This document shows positions 10,981-21,764 of a DNA stretch of 64,000 nucleotides, piece after piece. Below the pieces are notes generated by a model. It was not told the origin of the DNA, did not search any database, and saw nothing but the letters and a program-made list of their open reading frames with translations. A program made the translations under genes and the position numbers. Origin of the DNA: Chimonanthus salicifolius (taxonomy: Eukaryota; Streptophyta; Magnoliopsida; Laurales; Calycanthaceae); contig CM023539.1 in the NCBI GenBank assembly GCA_013350335.1, forward strand, positions 22,003,043 to 22,067,042, read 5' to 3'. Numbering within the stretch: position 1 is the stretch's first letter; each line of letters opens with the position of its first letter.

Positions 10981-11640
10981 CTCTGTGTTTGTTGATGTTT
11001 TATGGTTAGGAGATAGGCCCCTTAACTTGGTGTTTTTCTAGGCTTCATAGAGCTGCTAGAAACAAAGCCGCTAGGGTGAATGAGTACTAGGTTGTGGTTA
11101 ATGGGGTTGTTAAATGGGAAGTCGAGTTCAGAAGGGAATTGAGAATCCTGGAACAACGTAGTTATGAGGAGTCGTTGACTTTACTGGGGGATTTGTCTAT
11201 TTTTGTGGACAAGGAGGATGAGTGCTAGACTGGGGATTCATTGGGGTCCTTTTTTGTTCATGCTTAGAGATAAATTTAGTACTTTAAGAGGTTTCTAAGT
11301 TGAGCTCATTGGCATGGTTGGGTGTAGTTCCTAGTACTCATGCTTTTGTTTGGTGTACCTTGAAAGGTAAAATTCTAACTAGGCCCGAGCTTTATCATAG
11401 AGGTTTGTTAAATAGTGATAGTGATTTGTTTTGTGTCTTATGTGGTCTTAGAGAGGAGAGCATCAATCAGTTATTTTGCAAGTCCCTAGTAGTGTGCTGT
11501 GTGGGCTAGGTTCCTTGAATTCATGGGCATCTCTTGGGGTTTTAGCTATTTTGGTAAAATCATTTTGGAAAGTTGGCGGATGTTTAGGGTCAGGGAGAGA
11601 TGGAAGGTGGCTTGGTATTTCCATAACTGTTGTATTCTAC
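10981..11640 (+). pseudogene. LINE relic, 3' piece with zf-RVT-like region
   Basis: This continues the LINE interrupted at 6080. Translated with frame changes it gives GDRPLNLVF, NKAARVNEYWVVVNG, EFRRELRILEQ and then VPSTHAFVWCTLKGKILTRP and CVLCGLREESINQLFC, which match the C-terminal zinc-binding region of plant L1 ORF2. It ends before a T-rich stretch at 11641. The middle of ORF2 is lost. Confidence 0.7.
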
Positions 11641-11950
11641 GTTTTTTTTTTTTTTTTTTCAGTGGTAAGATGATAAATTTCATTCATGAAAACATGAAAG
11701 TACAAGAAACATAAAAAAAGGGAAAATGGGTTTAAGAGATACAAACCTTAGATAGAAAGAGAAAAAAGTAAAAACATACAATATAACCCAGCCCACGATA
11801 GCAAATGTGCCAAAAATAACCATGATTGTAATGACTACAAAACAAACCAACCCAACCCCTAAAGACTAGGGTTTGCTTGATGGTCAAGAACCCGCCCATG
11901 ATGTAGGAAGTCTTGAGTTCAAGTCACTCTCAACACTTAAGGGCCACTCC
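11641..11950 (-). mobile_element. second LINE, 3' end only, minus strand
   Basis: A run of T followed by sequence whose complement reads CATGAATGAAATTTATCATC and then a poly-A is a typical plant L1 3' end. It is not continuous with the plus-strand LINE. No coding part is visible. The right limit is approximate. Confidence 0.5.
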
Positions 11951-12102
11951 CCGTACTTTTACCTAGTGTAGCATCTGCAGGAAGGAGAGGTAGAACAGGA
12001 GAGGAGGAAGAAACAGACAGTGCAGAAAAGTAAGGGACTGCCTCAGAAAAGGTAACATCCATGAACATATGATTTTTTGTGAGGGGATCAAGACACTTGT
12101 AG
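11951..12102 (-). pseudogene. Copia relic B, left fragment
   Basis: This matches Copia A at 8129-8257 by eye (shared GGAAGGAGAGGTAGAAC-like and GAGGGGATCAAGACACTTG blocks), the linker between integrase and RT. It is interrupted after CTTGTAG by the LTR at 12103, and the same element resumes at 13887. Confidence 0.7.
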
Positions 12103-12161
12103 CAGAAAGTTCCCGGACTAGAGTAATACCAGTCAGAGAGAGAGGGAAGAGGAAGAGGGGA

Positions 12162-12163
<2 letters not shown>

Positions 12164-12192
<29 letters not shown>
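12164..12192. repeat. 29-base poly-G run
   Basis: An uninterrupted run of 29 G, preceded by a purine-rich GAGAGAGGG tract. It is a strong potential G-quadruplex and also a place where assembly length is unreliable. Confidence 0.85.
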
Positions 12193-12846
12193 TGGGGTTG
12201 GAGCGGTGAGTAGGACCTTTTCCAAATTTACTGGCCTTTTCAAAAAAAAATTCATCAACTTAATGTGCAACGGAATAAACTTAATCGTGTGTGCAAGTGA
12301 TAGACAAATCCAACAATGCAAAATAATCACACATACACAGTGATGTATAGTGGTTCAGTTTCAACTCCACCTACATCCACTGTTGGATTCAACCACTCTT
12401 GGGTTATCCCAAATCCACTATGTATGGGAATCCCTCCCAAACATTACAACCTAATTTTAAAAGGTTCGACCACCTTGGTCTACTCCTTATCCTCTATTTT
12501 TTTTATGGTGGTTCAAACACAAAGTAATAATCCACCTTACACTGATAAATAGTGTAAAACAAACGAAGAAACACTTGCCTTAGAAGTTCAGCTGATGTAG
12601 ATGTGTTTCTTCTCTGGATCTCCAAGCTTTGGTCTTTAGTACTTGATGTCTATCAATGTGAGTGCAACCACAAGCAATGGAGAGGTCTAGGATATAGATT
12701 CTACAATGGATCCTATATTTTTTCTCTCTCAATCTCTTAATCAAAGAGGGCTTTGATTTACATATATGTTTGGCCTAGAGAGAGTGGGGAATGCTCAGAC
12801 CCAAGTTGGGAATTATTCGATCTGAAAAATAACTCAAAATCATGAG

Positions 12847-12856
12847 TATTTATAGC
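12847..12856 (-). promoter_or_regulatory. TATA box of LTR
   Basis: The minus strand reads GGCTATAAATACTC, preceded by CCGTTGGGATGACTTTTT. The same layout, CCGTTGGAACTTTTCTAGCC then TATAAAT, occurs in the LTRs at 38715 and 45763. Confidence 0.6.
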
Positions 12857-12885
12857 CAAAAAGTCATCCCAACGGATAGTCATTG

Positions 12886-13650
12886 AGGGCCTCGGGAGCC
12901 TCCTTTGAGGGCCTCGACATTCCCCAAGTCAAAAGAGTCCAGTTGGAAAGTTTGGAACTGCGTTTCCAACGGGTAGAAAACAGTCATCTTCGAGGGCCTC
13001 GACAATGGTCGAGGGCCTCCAGCTGAGTGCTTTGTGTTGAAAACAGAGTTTCTGCACTATCCCCAGGTCAATGGCCTCGACAATCCATTGAGGGCCTCGC
13101 AGTCACTATTCACTGCTACAGTGCACCTCACTAAAATGGCCATAACTTGAGCTCCCGAACTCAAAATTCAGTGATCTTGGACTTTCTGGAAATCTCTTTC
13201 AATGCTTTATCCAATCATAATAAATTTACGAATTGATTAATTCATTTGATAGTTCAAATGAGCTCTCCAAGTGAGAGTAAATTTTACACCCAACTATTTT
13301 GTCCTATTTTCCACCCATTCACTGAAATGCTCATAACTTGAGCTACACAAATCGTATTTGGGTGATCTTAGACTTTTTGGAAAGCTCTTTTAATGTTATA
13401 TACAATGATTAAATCATGATAAAGATTTAACTAATATTTGATCACATTTGATAGATTGTAAGAGCTTCTCAAAGTCATAGCATTTGATCCCAGCTCGAGG
13501 GGCTCAACATTTTTTGAGGGGCTCGAACATACCATTACAAATTCAAGGGGCTCGACCTGGGAGTAACTATATTTGACAGTATTTTTACCCAAAACCCAGA
13601 AAGTGGGCTCAACAAATCTCATGGGGCTCGAGATTGTCGAGGGCCTCGAC
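12886..13650. repeat. GAGGGCCTCGACAAT/TCGAGGGCCTC dyad cluster
   Basis: Many GAGGGCCTCGA and GAGGGGCTCGA boxes lie in inverted pairs (12886-12920, 12992-13020, 13070-13100, 13494-13530, 13626-13650). All lie upstream of the minus-strand TATA box at 12847. Confidence 0.65.
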
Positions 13651-13886
13651 CAAGACAGTACGAGTTTTTTTCATATTAAGGTCTTAATGTTTGGTCCAAG
13701 TGCCTAAGTGTGGGATCAACCTATGGTCTCCGAAGGCCATTTTACTTGTGGTTGCCAAACACATGGCGAGATGTCCACGGCTTGCTCTTGATCTTAGATC
13801 TTCAATCTTCAATCTACCAAGGCAAAGACACACATTCGGTCACAAAATTGATAATACATAGACTTGGCCAAATCGAGGCCTTAACA

Positions 13887-14180
13887 GTAGTCTTTATGGA
13901 AAGGGGTATAGCCCAAAAAGACACACCGCATAGCCCTGGGAGAGAGTTTATCAGAGAAATGGTGAACAAAGCAGTCACACCAAAAAACATGTAAAAGAGG
14001 AGTGTGTACGGGTTTATGCAGGGAAATAATATCAAGGGGTGACTTGTCTAACAACACACGAGATGACATGCAGTTGATAAGGTAACACGAGGTTAAGATT
14101 GCTTTAGGTCAATATGACTGCGGGATATGCATAGTAAAAATAAGAGAGCTGACAACCTCAAGTAGGTGTTGGTTTTTCTA
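13887..14180 (-). pseudogene. Copia relic B, integrase C-terminal fragment
   Basis: The minus strand gives MSSRVLLDKSPLDIISLHKP and SDKLSPRAMRCVFLGYTPFH, nearly the same as Copia A at 8232-8438. It joins seamlessly to 11951-12102 once the inserted LTR is discounted. Confidence 0.8.
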
Positions 14181-14181
14181 T

Positions 14182-14640
14182 TCAGCCACAACATTTTGTT
14201 GAGTTGTAGATGGACATGAGAGTTGAGATTTGACACCATGGTCCTGCAAGACTTTTACAAAGGAATGGGACAAATATTCCCCCCTTATCACTTCGCAAAT
14301 TTTTTATTTTACAATCAAATTGAATTTCAACCCATTTGTAAAATGTGTGAAAATGATCAAGCACTTCCAATTTATGTCTCATCATATATATCCATGTCAT
14401 GCATGAATAATCATCAATAAAAGAAACAAAATAACGAAAACATGTGCGAGATTGTTGATCAAGAAGATATAAACCTCCAGCTTCACGACCACCACCAATC
14501 ACCTGCATCGTGGTCAGATCCTGAAAGACACAGTGAGAAGGAAAGAAAGTGAGTGAGCAGTTTAGGTTTCGAATCAAGGCACTAACAGATAATAAATTTT
14601 GGGACAAGTTGGGAACATGCAAAATAGAGGAGAGATCCAA
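14182..14640 (-). pseudogene. Copia relic B, protease-to-integrase segment with internal deletion
   Basis: About 150 codons: SSILHVPNLSQNLLSVSALI (protease to pre-integrase), GGREAGGLYLLDQQ, then directly FRYFVSFIDDYSCMTWIYMM of the integrase core. The zinc-binding HHCC segment that Copia A still has is deleted between GGLYLLDQQ and RYFVSF. Integrase activity is impossible in this copy. Confidence 0.8.
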
Positions 14641-14685
14641 GTTAGGAGTAACTGGAACTACCCCTTTCCCAACAATATCAGTAGA

Positions 14686-15840
14686 TTATCCATTAGCTAA
14701 GTTGACCACATGAAACAGGTGAAAGGGAGGAGAAGAGGGTGGATATACCAGCCATATGGTTAGTAGCACCAGAATCGACAATTCAGGAATGATGGGAGGC
14801 ATGGTGTGCTGAGTGTTTAGTACTTGATGGGGAGGAGACAACATTAGAAGCCTCAGAGGATTGAAGTCGCTGCATTTGTTGTTGTAATAGGGAAAATTCA
14901 TGTCGAGTCACTGATGCACTGTCACTAGTCGTAGCAGAAGAGGGCGGAGGAGCATCAGTGAGATGTGCTTGCTTCGATCTGCCTTGAAGCTTGTAGCACG
15001 AATCAACAATATGATTGGTCATTTTGCAATAGGTGCAAAAACGGATACCTTTCTTCTGTGGATCTCTAGTATCCCGAAGAGTGTCAAAAGTTTGATCTTT
15101 TCCCTGGGAAGTAGGAGCCCCAGGAGATGGAAAAGGTACGGAAGATTGAGCTGTGACTAAGGAGGAGCATTCAGCCGGTAGAGAGGGAGTCATAACAACT
15201 CAAAGTCTGTCATCCCGCAGTAAAGCGGAATAGACCTCAGCTAGAGAAGGGAGATGGCGTTGCTCAAGCAGTTGAGCACGAATAGGCTCAAAATCCGAGT
15301 TGAGTTCGGCCAATAACTCAAATGTCCATCTTTGATCAAGTAATTATTTGTAGATAATGGCATCAGCAGGAAGCTTAAACTCAATAGATTCAAGTTGATC
15401 AAACTTTAACCAACACGTCCGCATTTTGGAATAATACTGAATCAATGAGAACTCCCCCTGTCGAAGATGAGATGCGGTCTGATATAACTCATAGAGGCAG
15501 ACGAAATTATCACCATCAGAAGACATGGCTTGAATGGTGTTCTACACATCCTTGGCTGTTGGAAGAGTATAAACAGTATCACGAACATGATTTTCCATGG
15601 AGTGAAGGAGTCATGACTAGACCAAGGAATTATTAGCTTTCCATGTGCGATATGAGGAATCAGTATTCGTCGTTTCGGTGGCAGTGCCATCAATATAGTC
15701 AGACAATTGTTTGGCATCAAGAAACATTTTGGCAGAGTGAGACTATTAGAAGTAATTGGTCTCATTCAACAAAACTGCGGAAGAAGATGCCCCCAGAAGA
15801 CGATATCTTAGGAGGTTCCGCAGAGGAGGGCATGATTCCG
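14686..15840 (-). pseudogene. Copia relic B gag and start of protease
   Basis: From right to left: a gag N-terminal segment near 15760-15840; a UBN2-type gag core near 15344-15765, with YQTASHLRQGEFSLIQYYSK and MRTCWLKFDQLESIEF; and the CCHC knuckle CTYCKMTNHIVDSCY near 15000-15045. The protease region (DSGAT position near 14770) is broken. Gag binds and packages element RNA. At least three frame changes are needed to connect these parts. This is the portion missing from Copia A. Confidence 0.75.
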
Positions 15841-16220
15841 AAGCAGAAATCCTCAATCTGTGGGTCCCAAAAAAAAAAGGTCAAGCTAGGCAACAAAAAC
15901 CATGAGAACAGTATCAGTAGATACAGTCCACACCAGGTGACGACAGATCTGGAAGAACAAAATGAGCAACAGCATGGCCCATCGATGATGAATGCAATGG
16001 CAGTCAGGTGGGATTGAAGCACTAGTAGGAGGTGACACCAATAGTTGTGGGAAGAAGAAATGATGCAGCAGAAACCAGCAGATCCAAGCAAGAAGGCCCC
16101 AAAAATGGTTTCCTGGCGTTCCCAACAGTAGTAAGGAAGACGAAGAAAGGGGGCCCCACTGTGCACATACGATGTTCGACAAATGGAGTAGTAGACTTCT
16201 TAAATGAGTTTGGGGTGGAT
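15841..16220 (-). other. Copia relic B leader, LTR lost
   Basis: Sequence upstream of gag on the minus strand. I find no LTR and no primer-binding site before the flanking sequence changes near 16200. Confidence 0.4.
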
Positions 16221-16334
16221 AGCAATCAGAACTTCTTGTCTGTATTTTCATTCTTCTTGTTGTCTTGTTGGGGTGTTTTATTTACCATTTTAAGGATTTA
16301 TTGTGTTTTTGGGGTGTACATGTCTCTTGTCTTT

Positions 16335-16560
16335 TTATACTTTTTTTTTTAGCAGTAAAAAAAGATTTCATTAAATAAGAAAACCAAGTACAGAAAAGAG
16401 AATTAAATCATATAAGAGAGGTCTCAAAGATTTACACCAATCCCGAAGGATTACAACATAAAACAAAAGAGAGTAATGAAAAACAAAATAAAATCTTTGA
16501 ACAAGACTCTCCAAGCTAAAAGTAGGAAAACCCTTGAGTCTGAGTTGTTAACTCATTTCT
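16335..16560 (-). mobile_element. LINE 3' end, minus strand
   Basis: Poly-T followed by AGCAGTAAAAAAAGATTTCA: the complement ends TGAAATCTTTTTTTACTGCT then poly-A, typical of plant L1 3' ends. No coding sequence is retained. Confidence 0.5.
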
Positions 16561-17643
16561 CTTTTATAATATATTTTTTCATAAATTCTCATGTCTTAAT
16601 ATTTTTTATGATGTGCACGCTCACCTATGTTATCAACTTCTTCCTTATCTCTTAATTTCTATTTTTAATACTAAATACATCATTCCATTCCCACTGTAGT
16701 TTGGAAGAAAAACCCTTCAATTGTATTTTCTTTATTAGATAAACCATAAATTCTGCAGGTTTATTTTCATATTAAGTGGTACTTCGTACTTCAAACACTT
16801 GTAATTTGTGAAGGCATGTCAGAGTGATTCTTGCCAATTGAGGGTTCATGGTGACTTGATTTGCATTGCAATCCTTGAGCATTTTTTGCCATGTCTTTCC
16901 TCAAAAAGGATCCACCTTTCTACTAGTTTTCCTGATAGATAGTTTGGTTTGCCTCCAATCCAAGGTGACTAACCCATTGTCCCATTGTTCATTTGAGTAG
17001 GCCTAATTGGTTATATGTTTAGAATCTCACCATTTTAAATTTTCTTTCGAGAATAGAAAAAATAGGAGAGAGGGAAAAACATAGGAAGGTGAGGAGGGGT
17101 TGTTAAATTTAAGTTTCCAATTGAGTGGCTTATGGCATTTGAGTTTCTAAAGGGGGTTATCTATTTATTTAATTTCTTTGAGGTTGATTGGTTTGGCTCA
17201 ACTTATATGGGAAATAATCAAAGGGGTGGACATTGCTGCAACCAGACAGCAATTTGTAAAACACCTAATGAAGGTGTGACACATCAATATTGGTGAAGTG
17301 AGGGTTGTCTCCCAAAAAATGGTGCGACTCATCAATGGTGGAGAAAGCTTAAACTTAATCATCACTTAAACAAGACTTGAAATTACTCATCATCATCAAA
17401 GCTATTAACCCATGTATCTGGGATTGGCTTCATGATTCCATTTTTTTCCATTAAATGCTATCCAATGCTTATGTTTACCGACAATCATAGAATTTGCTTG
17501 CTGCCAAGAGACATTGAATTGTTACTACTAAACTGTGAATATTTGGCAGAAAATTGTTAGATGTGCATCTCTTTCCATGACTGTTGAATTAGCATCCTTA
17601 ATTCATCTGCATCTGATTATTGCTTTAATTTGAACTTGTCTAG
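16561..17643. other. intron sequence before carboxypeptidase exon
   Basis: AT-rich, with no recognisable element or coding sequence. Confidence 0.4.
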
Positions 17644-17749
17644 TGGCGACACAGATTCGGTTGTGCCTGTGACTGCAACCAGATATTCTATTGATGCTTT
17701 CAAGCTCCTTACTCTTATCAACTGGTATCCCTGGTATGATGGTGGAAAG
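17644..17749 (+). CDS. carboxypeptidase exon with catalytic Asp
   Basis: The exon follows the acceptor GTCTAG and ends GGAAAG|GTTAGT. It encodes [20 protein letters not shown] then [16 protein letters not shown]. The Asp in TDSVVP is the catalytic Asp position. Its split first codon is in phase with the end of exon 3221-3315, so the giant intron keeps its phase. Confidence 0.85.
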
Positions 17750-17861
17750 GTTAGTCTGAGAATCAATTGGTAACTATGGCTTTGCTCTTGATAACACGAT
17801 TACTGCAGCTGTTGCGATTCTAATGTATTACCTCATTTTGTATTGTGCATTTTTTTGACAG

Positions 17862-18002
17862 GTTGGTGGATGGAGCCAGGTGTATAAAGGTTTGACATTT
17901 GTAACAGTAACTGGTGCAGGGCACAAAGTTCCACTTCATCGCCCTCAACAAGCTTTTATAATGTTCCGGTCTTTCTTACAGAATAAGCCAATGCCGCGAT
18001 GA
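17862..18002 (+). CDS. carboxypeptidase terminal exon with catalytic His
   Basis: The exon follows the acceptor TTTTTGACAG. It encodes [35 protein letters not shown] and a short tail ending KPMPR-stop. The His of GAGH is the catalytic residue. Lys replaces the Glu usually found next to it. The C-terminus has normal family length. Confidence 0.85.
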   Translation, partial: VGGWSQVYKGLTFVTVTGAGHKVPLHRPQQAFIMFRSFLQNKPMPR

Positions 18003-18230
18003 ATCTTTGAAGGTTGTCAGCATCATTCAGAAGAACAAGCAATTACAAAGGGTAAGTTTTTCCGTGCTTTGTGATTTCCTTCAATCCTCTTACACTGCTA
18101 ATCGCTTGTGTGATTCTTGTACCATTTTTAATGATTCTGTCGAGTGATCTTCCAGCTCACTTAATCTATTCGAGCAGCCATTTCCAATGCACCTTCCATT
18201 GAAGGATGATGTTGTTCAATCTTATTCATT

Positions 18231-18236
18231 AATAAA
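18231..18236 (+). terminator. poly(A) signal candidate of carboxypeptidase gene
   Basis: AATAAA lies about 230 bases after the stop codon. An AAGGGTAAGTT donor-like site at 18047-18057 leaves open a spliced 3' UTR. Confidence 0.45.
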
Positions 18237-18239
18237 GAT

Positions 18240-19018
18240 AAGGGGAAATCATTGGTCTCTGCATTGCTCCAAATGTTGCAGTATTGAATATTTTGAGCAC
18301 GAATTTAGTTACTCTAATTTCATTAGTTAATAGTGACTTTTAACAGAAGCAGAAAGTAGTGCGTTGGAGAGGCAAATTTTACAAGTGTGGCCCAGTGAGC
18401 TGATGGGTGCACTTTGAAGAGAGAAGTAGGGAGACCTTGTGATTTTTACACCATTAGACCAAGATTTGCCTTTTATCTCTGCATTTGAATTTTGGCGACC
18501 TTTCATAGCCATTTTGCAACACAAAGGTGATTAGTTGGAGATTCACCCAATTTCATCCATGAGCGCCGTACCCAGCCCACCATTTCCATGACGTTCTAAT
18601 CCTAGTTAAATGCACAAGAAAAAAATAACTAAATCAGAGGGTTACTTGTGAAGAAGTGACCCATGAAGATTTTTAATTGTGGCTCATGTTTGATTGTTTC
18701 AGTTACTCTCATTTGTATTAACCTCACACAGCCCTAAATGTTAGGATGCATCCATGTGGCTCCATCGATTAAAGGGTTATTTTTATGAAGTGGAAGTTGA
18801 GCGTAGATACTAATTCATCGTTATCATCATCACGAAATGTCAAAATCCCATCTACTTATAATATTATATGGAGTTCAATATTGAAATATGAAGAAGAGAT
18901 TGAAGGAAAAAGTAATAGCACCATATGTATTCATGTAAAGATGAAGTAACAATCGATATAAATGAGTGCATTATGGGTAAGTCTAAAGGTTGCTTCCGTT
19001 CAAACGATGAAGATCGTT
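18240..19018. other. downstream flank, no feature recognised
   Basis: No convincing gene or repeat end. It ends at the TSD of the Gypsy element; the same host sequence resumes at 32360. Confidence 0.4.
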
Positions 19019-19397
19019 GTTCATGTAATAGCCCGAATTTTCTAATTAATATATATTTGACATTTATTGATTTTAATTTGAATTTTAACATAATGGAATG
19101 CCAAATGGACCAAATTTTGGGACAATGGCCCAAGGATAGCTCAATTGGGCCATGGATTGGATGAAATCCATTTAATGGGTCAATGAGGATTAAATCGGGT
19201 CAACGATGGTCAAGTGGGCCCGATAGCCATGTGGGACCCAATGGATCAAAATTGGTCCAAACTCTAAGGCAAAGGGGTAGAAAATAAATTGGTTGGGCCG
19301 TAGGCCCAATGGTGGGCCAATTATTTTAAAAAGGGTGAATTGGAATTAAACCCTCTAAGTAATAAAATGAAATTGCATGACCAAGTGGGGCCCACCT

Positions 19398-20037
19398 CCA
19401 CCTCACCAAGTGAGGTGGCGTGTGGACCAAGGCAAAGGTGGGGCCAATCATCATGGTTGACTTGGTCAACCATAGATAAATTGAGAGGACTAAGGTGGAT
19501 TAAGGTGAATTAATTTGATTAAAATTATTGTAAAATTATCTAAGTTAAAATTAATGGAATTAAAATGACATGGCCGAGAGGGGCCCACCTCCACCTCATC
19601 AAGTGAGGTGGCGGGTGGGGTAGGTATAGGTAGGGACCGTCCACCATGGTTGGCGGGTGGGGTAGGTATAGGTAGGGACCGTCCACCATGGTTGACTTGG
19701 TCAACCATGGGTGGATTTCTTAGATAGATAAATGTTATGAAATTAAATTGGATAGAAATTAATTAACCTAAGTAAGGATTTAATTTAATTAATTAGGTTG
19801 GTCAATTAGGGTCAACATAGGACAAGTCAATGGTGGTTTCATCTCATTGAAACCACCTAAGAAAAACAAGAAAAATACCATGGACTTGGGTGGTGGTTTC
19901 ATCTCAACCACCACCACTCCAAATATGGTGACCCATACCCAAATGAGTGGTCAAAGAGGGAAGACCCAAACCACCCCTTTTCAAACACCAAAAACCATTG
20001 GCTTGGTGGTGGTTTGGTCTCAACCACCACCACCAAG
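19398..20037. repeat. series of distinct hairpins in first kilobase of Gypsy-1 LTR
   Basis: Inverted repeats in order: 19398-19418 (CCACCTCA/TGAGGTGG); 19452-19472; 19576-19611; 19686-19710 (perfect 11-bp arms CCATGGTTGAC/GTCAACCATGG around TTG); 19832-19857 (10-bp arms GGTGGTTTCA/TGAAACCACC); about 19888-19916; and 20002-20037 (CTTGGTGGTGGTT with its complement). The 3' LTR has nearly all of them; the first falls in the segment it lacks. Confidence 0.8.
19612..19700. repeat. 42-bp tandem duplication unique to 5' LTR
   Basis: The unit GGCGGGTGGGGTAGGTATAG... through CCACCATGGTT occurs twice here and once in the 3' LTR (about 28812-28853), so one copy arose or was lost after insertion. Confidence 0.8.
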
Positions 20038-21080
20038 GTCAAGGGAGACCATACTTTGGTTGGTGGAGCCATAATGGTGGAGTGTAGTTTGGTCAACCAA
20101 AATGAGATGTGTTTGATCTCATTTCTCATCTCCTTTCCATCTCTCTCTCTCCCTCTCTCTCTTGCACTCTCAAAAAACGTCCCTTGCACTAAGGAAAAGA
20201 GAACAAAGCTTAGAAGAAAAACTTAGAAAGAAAGAAGAAGAAAAGAGAAGGAAAAGATTAAGTCTTGGGCCACCTCAAGATCAAGATCCTTGAAGAATTT
20301 TCTCCCTCATTTCCATACTCTTTCCCTCTCAACCTAACCCTATCTTAGCCAATCCAAGCATGTTCCACCATTGATCAAGCTCATCTAGCCGATCAAACAA
20401 GGAGAGGAAGAAGAAAGGAGGCCAAAGAGGTTGACGGGAACGACAAAGACCGGAGGAGTCGTCGGGCGGTAAGATTTCTTTAAACAAGATTTTATTTTAG
20501 GAATATAAAATCCATTTCTTAGACTAAATGTGGCCAAAAACGTGGTGGGCCATGGTTCTAAGATCCATCAAAAGATAAGATAAGAAATGGATAAAAATGG
20601 AGGAATGGATTAAGAAATGGAAGAATGGAATTTCTAAATAGAATTTTTTAAGTCTTTATTAAGCATAGGAAAATGGAAATTTTGATGGATTGGATGGACC
20701 TACATGGCCGAACCCCATGGTAAATGGTGATGAATTTATTAAGATGTTAAGGTTTGAAAATGATGGAGAATGGTTAGGGTTTCAAGGGTTAAATGTAGGC
20801 AAATTTTTGGAAAAAGTTTTATGATGAAATCCATGGATGATGTTTTAGAATTTTTTTTGGAACTATGGTGATGGTTAATTATTTTTATAAGAATAGAAAG
20901 ATGGAAAATGATGGAGAAAATAATAGTTGTAAATGGATTTCCAAAATGTATGACACAAGTTTTAAATGGACCAAATGAATGATATTAATGATTTTAAAGG
21001 GAATTTTTAACAAGAAAAATCATGGACAAATATTCATAGAACTTTGGTCTTAAATGGCTCTAAGAAAGGTGGGCCATGAA

Positions 21081-21764
21081 CCATGGGTTCGGCCATGGTG
21101 TATGGCCGAACCCTATGGTAATGGTTTGAGATTTTTAGGCATGGAAAATAACATGGAAGAATGGGAATTTGGATAGATGAGTAAGTATGGTGTGTGGTAA
21201 TCTTTTTGATGGAAATGAAAATTTAGATGGATTATTTTGGGACAAAACTTAGTCTTTGAAAATGGTATCCATAAAGGTGAACCTTAGGGTAGTGATTAGT
21301 GGATTTAATAAATGGAAAATAATGTAGAGGAATACTAGATTTTAGTGGATTTATAAAAATGATATGTGAGATTTTAAATGGGATGAAAATGGGGACTTGA
21401 ATGGATAATTTAAATTCATTGGAGATTGGATTAAAGGGAGTAAGATGGACTCAAGAAAATGAAGATAGGGTACCATGGGTTCGGCCATGGTATATGGCCG
21501 GACCCATGATCCCTTTGTGGGCCACCTTGAGGGCCAAATGTGAAAGGACATATGGAGTTAAATGTTTTTCAAAAATTAAACAATAGGTGGCTGATTTTGG
21601 ATATGTTATGGAATTATAAATGGGTCTAAGTTATGGATGAAATTTAGACTTAAAATAGACATAAGTGGGTGAATGATTAATCATAGAGGAGAGAGTGGCA
21701 AAATGGTAATTATTAGCCACTTTGAAGAACCATGGGTTCGGCCATGGTACATGGCCGAACCCTA
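21081..21764. repeat. three dispersed CATGGGTTCGGCCATGG hairpins in LTR
   Basis: At 21081-21117, 21473-21508 and 21730-21764: CATGGGTTCGGCCAT, a short loop, then ATGGCCGAACCC(T)ATG. A half-copy lies near 20703. In the 3' LTR they are at 30241-30277, 30633-30668 (perfect 15-bp arms) and 30890-30924. Confidence 0.85.

Larger units (their letters stand above)
12103..13886 (-). mobile_element. Copia-type LTR inserted into Copia relic B
   Basis: The insertion splits the integrase-linker sequence of relic B, and GTAG is present on both sides (12099-12102, 13887-13890), a partial target duplication. The minus strand begins TGTTAAGGCCTCG, has a TATA box at 12847-12856 and a dyad cluster upstream of it. 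The TAGTGGTTCAGTTT block is shared with the LTR at 9910. No internal domain was seen, so it is probably solo. The left end includes a 29-base G run. Confidence 0.65.
2996..18002 (+). pseudogene. serine carboxypeptidase (type-II/SCPL-like), 3' part, with frameshift
   Basis: Four exons encode the C-terminal third of a plant serine carboxypeptidase-like protein, a secreted or vacuolar alpha/beta-hydrolase that removes C-terminal residues or, in some SCPLs, acts as an acyltransferase. The order of motifs matches the family: [16 protein letters not shown], then a [12 protein letters not shown] block carrying the catalytic Asp, then [11 protein letters not shown] carrying the catalytic His, then a stop at 18000-18002. 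The Ser-containing N-terminal part is off the window. The join of exon 3123 to exon 3221 lacks one base compared with the reading frame needed by the following residues, so the product is frame-shifted unless splicing differs or this is a sequencing error. The usual Glu after the catalytic His is Lys here. The third intron seen (3316-17643) is about 14.3 kb and filled with nested transposons, which may also impair expression. Confidence 0.75.
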
